8,557 nt of DNA from Negativicutes bacterium (lineage in GTDB: Bacteria > Bacillota > Negativicutes > SKW292). The stretch lies in NCBI GenBank assembly GCA_026416215.1, contig JAOAFP010000061.1, positions 1 to 8,557 on the forward strand, in the 5' to 3' direction. The notes below the pieces were generated by a model, which saw nothing but the letters and a program-made list of their open reading frames with translations, was not told the origin of the DNA and searched no databases. Each line of letters starts with the position of its first letter. Position 1 is the first letter of the stretch. Shown here piece by piece: positions 1 through 6,452 of the stretch. Position numbers and translations under genes: made by a program.

Positions 1-187
1 CATCATACACCGAATTTTGTAGCCGGTGTTTGTTGAATCCCAGGCCGCTGGTGGCATTGCCCTGGGGATCGCAGTCCACCAGCAGGGTTTTTTTGCCGAG
101 CTCGGCCAGACAGGCGCTGAGGTTGACCGCTGTCGTGGTCTTACCCACACCGCCTTTCTGATTAGCAATTGCAATTATCTTTGCCAT
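1..187 (-). CDS. parA: ParA/Soj chromosome-partitioning ATPase, N-terminal part (runs off the left edge)
   Basis: The first 62 residues are visible; the rest lies outside the window. ParA-family ATPases bind DNA non-specifically when ATP-bound and are stimulated by ParB bound at parS, which moves or organises newly replicated origins; in Bacillus, Soj also acts on DnaA. The sequence shows the deviant Walker A motif KGGVGKTT at residues 11-18, preceded by IAIANQ, and then LLVDCDPQGNATSGLG, the Walker A' region that follows in Soj proteins. The ATG start has a good Shine-Dalgarno AGGAG at 194-198, six bases upstream. Three parS sites lie 140-272 bases upstream, which supports the chromosomal Soj rather than a plasmid or MinD relative. 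parB would be expected next, beyond the edge. Confidence 0.96.
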   Translation of the reverse strand, partial: MAKIIAIANQKGGVGKTTTAVNLSACLAELGKKTLLVDCDPQGNATSGLGFNKHRLQNSVYD

Positions 188-227
188 TATCTGCTCCTGA
201 TCGGCCCTCCAAACTGAATGCTGCCGC

Positions 228-259
228 GGCTGTCGGCAAGGCTGGCCTTACCGGCAGCC
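228..259. other. 14-bp imperfect hairpin in the parA leader
   Basis: Arms at 228-241 and 246-259 pair over 14 positions with one C/A mismatch and one G-T wobble, around a four-base loop CTGG. It lies 40 bases before the parA start. No T-run follows on either strand, so it does not look like a complete intrinsic terminator. It may be a leader structure or a protein-binding inverted repeat; the function is unknown. Confidence 0.6.
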
Positions 260-300
260 AGCGTTTCTGCCAGACTGTATGGCTATATATTTGACCCGGC

Positions 301-325
301 CCGGCAAAATCCTTCGCCGGCAAAA
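301..325. repeat. Direct repeat CCGGCAAAA x2 beside parS1
   Basis: The nine-base word CCGGCAAAA occurs at 301-309 and again at 317-325, with a period of 16 bases, ending one base before the first parS site. It lies in the parA upstream region, next to an A+T-rich patch (TATATA around 284-289) that could hold the parA -10 element. I see no convincing -35 at the right spacing, so no promoter is called. Confidence 0.5.
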
Positions 326-326
326 T

Positions 327-342
327 TGTTTCACGTGAAACA
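327..342. promoter_or_regulatory. parS site 1 (perfect)
   Basis: TGTTTCACGTGAAACA is the exact 16-base palindrome recognised by ParB/Spo0J, the nucleation point for ParB spreading and SMC loading. It is non-coding and lies 139 bases upstream of the parA start. Confidence 0.96.
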
Positions 343-371
343 GTGCCCGGATCCCGAAACCTCTCCCCGGT

Positions 372-387
372 TGTTTCCCGTGAAACA
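372..387. promoter_or_regulatory. parS site 2 (one substitution)
   Basis: TGTTTCCCGTGAAACA differs from the consensus at position 7 (A to C), which breaks the palindrome next to its centre. It starts 45 bases from the start of parS site 1. Single-substitution parS sites are known to be bound in other species, often more weakly; how well this one is bound is inference. Confidence 0.85.
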
Positions 388-411
388 GCCTCAGCCCATC
401 CATGGCGGCAG

Positions 412-433
412 GCGGCCGGTTCGTGCCGGCCGC
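412..433. other. GC-rich hairpin between parS sites 2 and 3
   Basis: GCGGCCGG (412-419) and CCGGCCGC (426-433) form a perfect eight-base stem around a six-base loop. It lies downstream of the lrgB stop on the minus strand and could slow or end transcription coming from lrgAB. No U-tract follows, so an intrinsic terminator cannot be claimed. Confidence 0.5.
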
Positions 434-443
434 TCGTGCTGTT

Positions 444-459
444 TGTTTCACGTGAAACA
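444..459. promoter_or_regulatory. parS site 3 (perfect)
   Basis: A second exact TGTTTCACGTGAAACA lies 11 bases beyond the lrgB stop codon. With sites 1 and 2 it makes a three-site cluster within 133 bases, upstream of parA. Confidence 0.96.
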
Positions 460-470
460 CTTTATGCCGG

Positions 471-1157
471 TCAAAGTGCCAGCCAGCCGATCAGCAGCGG
501 GACAAACAGCGCCGTTACTATTCCGCACAAGCCCATGGCCAGTCCGGCAAAAGCCCCGCACTCCTCATCCTCCAGCATGGCCATGGCTGTGCCCAGCCCG
601 TGGGCGGTGATGCCGTAGACCAGTCCCCTTAACAGCGGCCGCCTGATTTGACAGACATTCAGCACCAACGGCGCCGTTATGCCGCCAATCATCCCTACCA
701 GAAACACCACCACCGCCACTATTGCCGGGTCGCCACCGAACCGCTCGGCCTCGGCCAGGGCAATCGGGGTGGTTATCGACTTGATTGTGGCGGCAACCAC
801 CACCGTCCGTTCTGCCCCGAGCACCACAGTGATGATGCTGGCAGTCAGGCTGCTGATCAGCGCCCCCCAGACAACCAGCCCGACCACCGGCCGCCACACC
901 ACCCGGAGCCGCCGCCACTGCTGAAATATCGGCAGGGCCAGTGCCACGGTTGCCGGCATCAGCAGAAAGGTGATGGGCTGGGTGGCCTGAAAATAGCGCT
1001 GGTAGTCCACCCTGCCAGCCAGCAGGACCAACACCACCGTGACCATTGTGGCAAGCGGTGGCACCAGCCAGAGCGGCCTGCCCCGTCCCAGCCACACTCT
1101 CTCCCAGGCCGCATAGATCGCACAGGTGGCGAACAGCCAGAACAAGTTTTCAGCCAT
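471..1157 (-). CDS. lrgB: LrgB/CidB-family integral membrane protein
   Basis: A 228-residue, strongly hydrophobic protein with about seven likely membrane segments. Family features visible: IKSITTPIALAEAERFGG in the middle, then a glycine-rich segment VGMIGGITAPLVLN, and the C-terminal signature RGLVYGITAHGLGTA followed by an acidic EDEECGAFAGLAM segment. LrgB partners with LrgA. The pair was first described as modulating murein hydrolase activity and lysis in Staphylococcus; relatives in Bacillus (PftAB) and Streptococcus act in pyruvate uptake. Which role applies here cannot be read from sequence. I chose the ATG at 1157: the in-frame GTG at 1169 overlaps the Shine-Dalgarno GGAGGT (1168-1173), which lies ten bases before the ATG. 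The gene overlaps the end of lrgA by eight bases, so the two are probably translationally coupled. Confidence 0.9.
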   Translation of the reverse strand: MAENLFWLFATCAIYAAWERVWLGRGRPLWLVPPLATMVTVVLVLLAGRVDYQRYFQATQPITFLLMPATVALALPIFQQWRRLRVVWRPVVGLVVWGALISSLTASIITVVLGAERTVVVAATIKSITTPIALAEAERFGGDPAIVAVVVFLVGMIGGITAPLVLNVCQIRRPLLRGLVYGITAHGLGTAMAMLEDEECGAFAGLAMGLCGIVTALFVPLLIGWLAL

Positions 1158-1515
1158 TTTGCCCGTCACCTCCCGTCGCCCACCGGCCCAGCAGCAGTCG
1201 CATGGTCAGAGCAATGATCAGCTGGGCGGCCACCGTGGCCACCACTGTTATCAGCAGCAGGGCCAGCCATTCGTGCAGAACCACCGTTAACCGCTCCACA
1301 ATCCCCGCTCCCGCCGGGATATAAAACAGGCTGAGGTGGCGCAAGAATTCATCACCGCTGCGACAAAGCCCCGCCCAGCGGCCGGGAACTGCAATCAGTG
1401 CTGCCAGCAGCAGGACCAGTCCGATCACCGTGCCCGGCACCGGCCAGCCGCTTAGTCCGGCCAGCCAGGTTCCTGCTGCCAGAAACCCGAACAAGACGGC
1501 AAACAGCCTTATCAT
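1150..1515 (-). CDS. lrgA: LrgA/CidA-family holin-like membrane protein
   Basis: A 121-residue protein with four probable membrane segments, the usual size for LrgA/CidA. The family signature PVPGTVIGLVLLL is at residues 25-37 and the second conserved block LSLFYIPAGAGIVE at 61-74; the C-terminus is short and polar. LrgA/CidA proteins oligomerise in the cytoplasmic membrane and work with LrgB/CidB, which is encoded immediately downstream. The start overlaps the rsmG stop as ATGA (1512-1515), so translation is probably coupled to rsmG and the pair belongs to the mnmE-mnmG-rsmG transcript. A partial Shine-Dalgarno (GTGAGG) lies inside the end of rsmG. No LytSR-type regulator, often next to lrgAB in Staphylococcus, is visible here. 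Confidence 0.9.
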   Translation of the reverse strand: MIRLFAVLFGFLAAGTWLAGLSGWPVPGTVIGLVLLLAALIAVPGRWAGLCRSGDEFLRHLSLFYIPAGAGIVERLTVVLHEWLALLLITVVATVAAQLIIALTMRLLLGRWATGGDGQNG

Positions 1516-2267
1516 AACGGCTGCCTCACCGCCTGGCCGGCCCGGCGGGGAAACCGCGGACTGACTGGTCGGTCTTTCTGTATCTGCAATACGTGGTGTT
1601 CAGCGCCATTCTTTCCCAGATCTACCTTTTTAACCTCAGTTAGGCTCATCCCCAGCACCGCAGCCGCCCGTTTCCCCGCCCGCCACTCCTCCTGCCAGCG
1701 CGGTCCCTTCCAGGCCAGCAGCCAGCGATCGGTTTTCAAAAACGGCGCCGCATACTCCAGCAGAACCGGCAGCCCGGCTACCGCCCGCGCCGTCACCCAG
1801 TCGTAGCTCTCCCGGTGACAGGGGTCGCGGGCCAAATCCTCGCACCGGGCGTGAACTAGCTCAACGTCGTCCATCCCCAGCTGCTGCGCCACCCGTCCGA
1901 CAAACTGCAGCTTTTTGCCTGCCGCTTCCACCACCGTCAGCTTGAGGTCGGGGAAAACCATTTTCAGGGGCAGTCCGGGAAATCCCGCCCCGGCACCGAT
2001 GTCGATCATCCTTCCTGCCGGCAGCCGGGCCACAAACCAGCCGCCGGCCAGGCTGTCGACAAAGTGACCGATGGCCACCCCGTCTGCAGTAATGATCCTG
2101 GTGAGGTTAATGTTGCGGTTAGCGGCACACAGTTGCCGGTAGTAGGCGGAAAAATCGCTGAGCAGCTGCCGGCCGGGCGGCGGTAGAAAATCCGGCCACC
2201 ACTGTCTGAGAACTGAGCTTAGCAGCTCAAGATCGATGTTTTCGCCGCAGTCGGCCAGACTGTCCAT
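1512..2267 (-). CDS. rsmG: 16S rRNA (guanine-N7) methyltransferase RsmG (GidB)
   Basis: RsmG uses S-adenosylmethionine to methylate N7 of a guanine in the 530 loop of 16S rRNA (G527 in E. coli numbering); loss gives low-level streptomycin resistance in several bacteria. The 251-residue protein has the expected order: helical N-terminus, NRNINLTRI at 51-59, HFVDSL at 68-73, SAM-binding motif DIGAGAGFPGLPLK at 89-102, the acidic VVEAAGKK strand end at 112-119, and the conserved TARAVAGL near 159-166. The basic C-terminal tail RFPRRAGQ is also typical. The ATG sits three bases after the mnmG stop. A purine-rich GGTGAGGG abuts it, closer than ideal, so coupling from mnmG probably helps initiation. 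The gene ends in an ATGA overlap with lrgA. Confidence 0.96.
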   Translation of the reverse strand: MDSLADCGENIDLELLSSVLRQWWPDFLPPPGRQLLSDFSAYYRQLCAANRNINLTRIITADGVAIGHFVDSLAGGWFVARLPAGRMIDIGAGAGFPGLPLKMVFPDLKLTVVEAAGKKLQFVGRVAQQLGMDDVELVHARCEDLARDPCHRESYDWVTARAVAGLPVLLEYAAPFLKTDRWLLAWKGPRWQEEWRAGKRAAAVLGMSLTEVKKVDLGKNGAEHHVLQIQKDRPVSPRFPRRAGQAVRQPL

Positions 2268-2270
2268 CCC

Positions 2271-4133
2271 TCACCATCGCCCCCGTCTTTTAAAATCGAT
2301 CATCAACGCCGTCAGATCGGCCGGCGACACGCCGGAAATTCTTCCAGCCTGACCAAAGTTGAGCGGCCGGATCCGTTCAAGTTTTTCCCTGGCCTCCAGC
2401 GAAAGCCCGGGGCACTGCCGGTAGTCGTAATCCTCCGGCAGCAGGCGGTCTTCCAGCTGGGCGGCCTGGGCGATTTGCTGACGTTGTTTGTCGATATAGC
2501 CGGCGTATTTGATTTCGCTTTCCACGCTTTGCCAGTCCTCCCGGCTGAACTCCCCTTCCTCCCGGCAAAGCTCCCGGAAATCATCGATTTTGCACGACGG
2601 GCGCCGGAGAATTTCTGCCCAGCTTTTGCCCATGTCCTCCTGGCCGATATACGGGAGGTGCCGGCAGGTGTGGTCAGTTTTCCGGCGGTTTAGTTCGTCG
2701 CGCAGCCACTGCAGCCGGGACTGTCGCCGGCAATAACGGCCGTAGTTTTCGTCGTCCACCAGGCCCAGCTCCCGGCCCAGCGGGGTCAGCCGGCTGTCGG
2801 CGTTGTCCTGGCGCAGGCACAAGCGGTATTCGGCCCGCGACGTCATCATCCGGTAAGGCTCGCTGGTTCCCTTGGTAACCAGATCATCGATCAGCACTCC
2901 GATATAGGCCTGGCTTCGCCTCAGAATCACCGCCGGTTGCCGGCGCAGGTAGTTTACGGCGTTGATGCCGGCCATCAGCCCCTGCCCGGCTGCCTCCTCA
3001 TAACCGGACGTTCCGTTGACCTGGCCGGCGAAAAACAGTCCCGGCCAGCGTTTGTGCATCAACGACGGCATCAGCTGGCAGGGGTCGATGCAGTCGTACT
3101 CAATGGCGTAGCCCGGCCGCATAATGATTGCCCCTTCCAGCCCCGGCACGGTACGCAGAAATTGCTCCTGCACGTCCACCGGCAAGCTGGTCGACATGCC
3201 CTGGACGTACATTTCACAGGTGTCCAGCCCTTCCGGCTCAATGAAGGTCTGGTGGCGATCCTTGTCGGCAAACCGGACCACCTTGTCTTCAATCGACGGG
3301 CAGTAACGCGGCCCCACGCCAGTGATTGATCCACAGTAAAGCGGGGAACGGTGCAGGTTGGCCCGGATTATTGCGTGGGTCTGTGCGGTGGTGTAGGTCA
3401 GCCAGCATTGAACTAGGTTGTTAACCGGCCGGCAGTTGCCGAACGAGAAATTATAGCAGTCGCTGTCCCCCGGCTGACTGGTCATCCGGCTGTATTCCAG
3501 ACTGTTGCCGTCCACCCTGGCCGGGGTGCCGGTCTTGAACCGCCTAAGTTCGATCCCCAGCCCGCGCAGCGCCCCAGTCAGCTTCTGCGCTGCCCGCTGC
3601 CCGCCCGGGCCGCTGGCAAAACTAGTCGGGCCGATTACAATCCGGCTGCCGAGATAGGTTCCGCAGGCCGCTATAACTGCCGCTGCCCGGTACAGCCGGC
3701 CGTCCTCTAGGCTGATCTCCCATTCCGCCCGTTCCCGGCTGTAAACCAGGCTATCCACCATACCCTGCTGCAAAACCAGATTGCCTTGTTTTTCCAGCGT
3801 CCGTTTCATTGTCCGCTGATAGGTGTTTTTGTCAGTCTGGGCCCGCAACGCGTGCACCGCCGGTCCTTTCGAGCGGTTGAGCAGTCGCATCTGAATGCAG
3901 GCCGCATCGGCCACCCGGGCCATTTCTCCGCCTAGGGCGTCGATTTCACGGACGATGTGGCTCTTGGCCGGCCCGCCGATCGCCGGGTTACAGGGCATAG
4001 CCGCCACGCTGTCCAGGCTGATGGTCAGACAAAGGGTCGGTTCCCCGCGGCGGGCAGCCGCCAGGGCGGCTTCACAGCCGGCGTGCCCGGCACCGATTAC
4101 CACAACAGCGTATTTTTCGCCCACTGCCACCAT
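2271..4133 (-). CDS. mnmG: tRNA U34 carboxymethylaminomethyl-modification enzyme MnmG (GidA)
   Basis: MnmG binds FAD and, in complex with MnmE, installs the (carboxymethyl)aminomethyl group at C5 of wobble uridine 34 in several tRNAs, using methylene-tetrahydrofolate and glycine or ammonium. Visible features: FAD dinucleotide fold VIGAGHAGCEAA at residues 12-23; PCNPAIGGPAKSH with the conserved Cys at 48; RFKTGTPARV; GPRYCPSIEDKVVRF holding the second conserved Cys; NGTSGYEEAAGQG; SEPYRMMTSRAEYRL; and a C-terminal helical MnmE-binding domain ending in RPLNFGQAGRISGVSPADL. With the ATG at 4133 it has 620 residues, normal for the family. The frame opens further upstream at a TTG (4160) inside mnmE, which would add nine unusual residues. 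The GTG at 4124 is an alternative with better spacing from the GGGGAG at 4134-4139, so the start is uncertain by a few codons. It lies 11 bases after mnmE. Confidence 0.97.
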   Translation of the reverse strand: MVAVGEKYAVVVIGAGHAGCEAALAAARRGEPTLCLTISLDSVAAMPCNPAIGGPAKSHIVREIDALGGEMARVADAACIQMRLLNRSKGPAVHALRAQTDKNTYQRTMKRTLEKQGNLVLQQGMVDSLVYSRERAEWEISLEDGRLYRAAAVIAACGTYLGSRIVIGPTSFASGPGGQRAAQKLTGALRGLGIELRRFKTGTPARVDGNSLEYSRMTSQPGDSDCYNFSFGNCRPVNNLVQCWLTYTTAQTHAIIRANLHRSPLYCGSITGVGPRYCPSIEDKVVRFADKDRHQTFIEPEGLDTCEMYVQGMSTSLPVDVQEQFLRTVPGLEGAIIMRPGYAIEYDCIDPCQLMPSLMHKRWPGLFFAGQVNGTSGYEEAAGQGLMAGINAVNYLRRQPAVILRRSQAYIGVLIDDLVTKGTSEPYRMMTSRAEYRLCLRQDNADSRLTPLGRELGLVDDENYGRYCRRQSRLQWLRDELNRRKTDHTCRHLPYIGQEDMGKSWAEILRRPSCKIDDFRELCREEGEFSREDWQSVESEIKYAGYIDKQRQQIAQAAQLEDRLLPEDYDYRQCPGLSLEAREKLERIRPLNFGQAGRISGVSPADLTALMIDFKRRGRW

Positions 4134-4144
4134 CTCCCCACCAT

Positions 4145-5533
4145 TCACTTGCCCACGCAAAATTCCTCAAACACCCGTTCGATTACGTCATCGCCCACCC
4201 TATCGCCGGTAATGGCGGCCAGTGCCTCGCTGGCCGTCTGTAAATCCACCGCCAGGCATTCCGGCGGTACATTCCCCACGGCAGCCAATGCCCCGGACAC
4301 AGCCTGCCCGGCCTGCTGCAGCAGCTGGCGGTGCCGGCGGCTAATGGTCAGCCGCCAGGCCACATCTGCCTCCACCCGCGGCATCACCTGGCTTAACTTC
4401 GCCAGCAACTGGTCAACCCCCTGCCCGGTCAGGGCCGAAACCACCACTTTGTCCCAGTCCGGCCAGCAGCGGTCAACTTCGGCCAGCAGCCGTTCCCGCT
4501 GCCGATCACCGGCCAGCCGATCGGCCTTGTTCGCCACCACTAACACTGTCTTACCCGCGGCCAGCCGGCCAATCTGCATGTCTTCCCCCGTCGGCCCGCA
4601 GCTGCCGTCCATCACCAATATTACCACATCGGCTGCGGCTATCGCATCGATACTGCGCCTCACGCCAATTTCCTCAACCTCGTCCCCGGCCGCCCTGATC
4701 CCAGCCGTGTCGACAAAACGGCATTTCATCCCGTCTATGTATCGCCATTCGGCTACGGTGTCGCGAGTGGTGCCGGCAATTTTTGAGACAATCGCCCGCT
4801 CTTCCCCCAGCAGTCTGTTCAGCAGGCTGGACTTGCCGACGTTGGGCCGTCCGGCTATGGTCATCCGTACTCCGTCCCGGATCACCCGGCCGTAATCGCT
4901 CCCGGCCAGCCAGCCGGCCAGCTCCCGATCAATCGCCGAAAGCTGGTCAACCAGCTGTTGGTCGCTGATTTCGGTGATGTCCTCCCCGGCATAATCGATC
5001 GCCACGGCCAGCCGGGCCTGCAGAGCGACGATCGAATCCCGCAGGCTCCTGATTTGACGGCTAAGGTCGCCGGCCAGCTGCCGCTGAGCCGCTGCCAGGC
5101 ATCCCTCGCTTTCCGCGGTGATGATCGACAGCACAGCCTCGGCCTGGGCCAGGTCAAGCCGGCCGTTGAGAAAGGCGCGCTTGGTGAACTCACCGGGCCC
5201 GGCCAGCCTGACCCCTTGTGCCAACACACCGGCAAGAATTTTTTCAGCCACCAGCCGCCCGCCGTGACAGTGGATCTCCACCACATCTTCACGGGTATAG
5301 GAGTGGGGGGCGGGCATGATCACCAGCATCACCTCGTCAATCCACCCCTCCTTACCCGGTTCGCACCAATGCCCCAGAATCATGCGCCTTGCCGGCAGAT
5401 CGCCCTGCTGCCAGCGCTGATTGCGGGGCCGGAACAGCCGGCGGCAGACTGCAATCGCCCCCTCGCCGCTGACCCGGACAATGCCGATACCGGCCATTCC
5501 CGTGCCGGTGGCTATCGCCGCAATTGCTTCCAT
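4145..5533 (-). CDS. mnmE: tRNA modification GTPase MnmE (TrmE)
   Basis: MnmE is the GTPase partner of MnmG in wobble-uridine 34 modification; its G domains dimerise in a potassium-dependent way during GTP hydrolysis. The 462-residue protein shows the N-terminal folate-binding domain (DTIAAIAT-like start, SYTREDVVEIHCHGG at 78-92, GEFTKRAFLNGRLDL at 114-128), a helical domain, and the inserted G domain: P-loop GRPNVGKS at 228-235, G2 TTRDT at 255-259, G3 DTAG at 275-278, G4 NKAD at 335-338. The C-terminus FCVGK carries the near-invariant cysteine of the family (FCIGK). The ATG has a purine-rich AGGGGGT about seven to eight bases upstream. A strong terminator lies just upstream, and no convincing promoter is visible in the 30 bases between it and the start. 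Confidence 0.97.
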   Translation of the reverse strand: MEAIAAIATGTGMAGIGIVRVSGEGAIAVCRRLFRPRNQRWQQGDLPARRMILGHWCEPGKEGWIDEVMLVIMPAPHSYTREDVVEIHCHGGRLVAEKILAGVLAQGVRLAGPGEFTKRAFLNGRLDLAQAEAVLSIITAESEGCLAAAQRQLAGDLSRQIRSLRDSIVALQARLAVAIDYAGEDITEISDQQLVDQLSAIDRELAGWLAGSDYGRVIRDGVRMTIAGRPNVGKSSLLNRLLGEERAIVSKIAGTTRDTVAEWRYIDGMKCRFVDTAGIRAAGDEVEEIGVRRSIDAIAAADVVILVMDGSCGPTGEDMQIGRLAAGKTVLVVANKADRLAGDRQRERLLAEVDRCWPDWDKVVVSALTGQGVDQLLAKLSQVMPRVEADVAWRLTISRRHRQLLQQAGQAVSGALAAVGNVPPECLAVDLQTASEALAAITGDRVGDDVIERVFEEFCVGK

Positions 5534-5563
5534 TATCAGTACCCCCTGCGTCTGCCAGTGACT

Positions 5564-5595
5564 AAAAACAAACCCGATCGGCCAGATCGGGTTTG
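5564..5595 (-). terminator. Rho-independent terminator after jag
   Basis: On the minus strand an 11-bp perfect stem (CAAACCCGATC / GATCGGGTTTG, loop TGGCC) is followed at once by TTTTT. Arms lie at 5585-5595 and 5569-5579, the T-run at 5564-5568. It begins 16 bases after the jag stop and ends 30 bases before the mnmE ATG, so it closes the rpmH-to-jag transcript or attenuates it before mnmE. Confidence 0.9.
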
Positions 5596-5611
5596 CACGC
5601 GCTTGATTCGG

Positions 5612-6436
5612 TTATTCGCCAGCCGGCCGGCGCACCCGGTGCCGGTTCCGCTCCCGCCCGGCCCGTCCACCGCTGGTATTATGGCCGTATTTTCCCACCG
5701 GCTCCCGGCCGGCTGCATTCACCGGCGAGATCACCACCTTGCGCCGCGGCTCCTCTCCCTCGCTGACCGTGGTCACCAAACGATCGGCCTGGAGGGTGGT
5801 GTGGATAACCTTGCGCTCCTGTGAGCTCATCGGCTCCAGCACCTTGCTCACACCTTCGCGCTTGACCTGTGCCGCCAGCCGTACCGCCAGCTTTTTCAGG
5901 GTATCATGCCGCCGCCGCCGGTAATCTTCGACATCGAGGATAATCCGCGTCCGTTCCTCGCCATCGCTTCTGCGGTTGACAACCAGCCCGGTCAGATACT
6001 GCAGGGCGTCGAGGGTCTGACCGTGCTTGCCAATCAGCACCCCGAGGTTTTCCCCCCGCAGGTTAAGCACAACCGCTTCCTTTGACCGCAGCTTCTCCAG
6101 GCTGACCGGAATTCCCATCGCCCTGAACACCGCCTGTAGAAAATCCTTAGCCGCCGCCACTCCCTGCTGACCGGCCCGACTGGCCGCTGCTCCGGCGTCA
6201 GCCCGGCCGGCCTGACTCGCAAGCACCACCTGGCTGTCGCCGGCAACGGCACCGGCCGTCTCCCCGCGCCGGTCGCTTACCCGGACCCGGGCCAGCCGTG
6301 CCCCTATTCCCAGGAATCCCTTGCTGGGAGGCACCAGCACTTCAATATCGACATCTTCCTCCCGGGCCGAAAGCTCGCTCAGCGCCAGCTCAACAGCCTC
6401 CTCAATTGTCTTGCCTTCCTTTTCCACCGTTGCCAT
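5612..6436 (-). CDS. jag: Jag/KhpB RNA-binding protein (Jag-N, KH and R3H domains)
   Basis: A 274-residue protein of the SpoIIIJ-associated family, which binds RNA (with KhpA in streptococci and clostridia) and affects cell division and envelope growth. Order of parts: Jag-N domain at about 1-55 (KTIEEAVELALSEL, then PPSKGFLGIGARLARVRV), an Ala/Gly-rich linker at about 60-95, a KH domain with the GxxG loop GKHG at 136-139, and an R3H domain with its RxxxH motif at 208-212 (RKVIH). A basic tail follows to the end. Three ATGs stand in a row (6442, 6439, 6436). The Shine-Dalgarno GGGAGGA (6443-6449) touches the first, while the third is seven bases from GGAGG, so I took the third. It lies 16 bases after yidC and is the last gene before a terminator. 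Confidence 0.95.
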   Translation of the reverse strand: MATVEKEGKTIEEAVELALSELSAREEDVDIEVLVPPSKGFLGIGARLARVRVSDRRGETAGAVAGDSQVVLASQAGRADAGAAASRAGQQGVAAAKDFLQAVFRAMGIPVSLEKLRSKEAVVLNLRGENLGVLIGKHGQTLDALQYLTGLVVNRRSDGEERTRIILDVEDYRRRRHDTLKKLAVRLAAQVKREGVSKVLEPMSSQERKVIHTTLQADRLVTTVSEGEEPRRKVVISPVNAAGREPVGKYGHNTSGGRAGRERNRHRVRRPAGE

Positions 6437-6442
6437 CATCAT

Positions 6443-6449
6443 TCCTCCC
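6443..6449 (-). promoter_or_regulatory. Ribosome binding site that decides the jag start
   Basis: GGGAGGA on the minus strand abuts the first of three consecutive ATG codons. Only the third ATG (6436) has normal spacing from the GGAGG core. Confidence 0.75.
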
Positions 6450-6452
6450 GCA

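Noticed and set aside
218..618. Small plus- and minus-strand reading frames across the parS cluster
   Set aside because: They translate the parS palindromes and hairpins themselves (repeated FHVKQ or VSRET peptides) and show no protein family.
1157..1169. GTG 1169 as lrgB start
   Set aside because: It overlaps the Shine-Dalgarno GGAGGT; the ATG at 1157 has proper spacing.
4134..4160. TTG 4160 as mnmG start
   Set aside because: It lies inside mnmE, and the extra nine residues (beginning MRGQVNGGE) are not part of the usual MnmG N-terminus.
5800..5808. Perfect DnaA box TGTGGATAA
   Set aside because: A single copy inside the R3H coding region of jag, where it encodes part of the conserved VIHT stretch; no other boxes are clustered around it.
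3957..5824. Long plus-strand reading frames (312 and 288 codons) opposite mnmG, mnmE and jag
   Set aside because: They lie antisense to clearly identified genes, have no recognisable domains, and long open antisense frames are expected at this G+C content.
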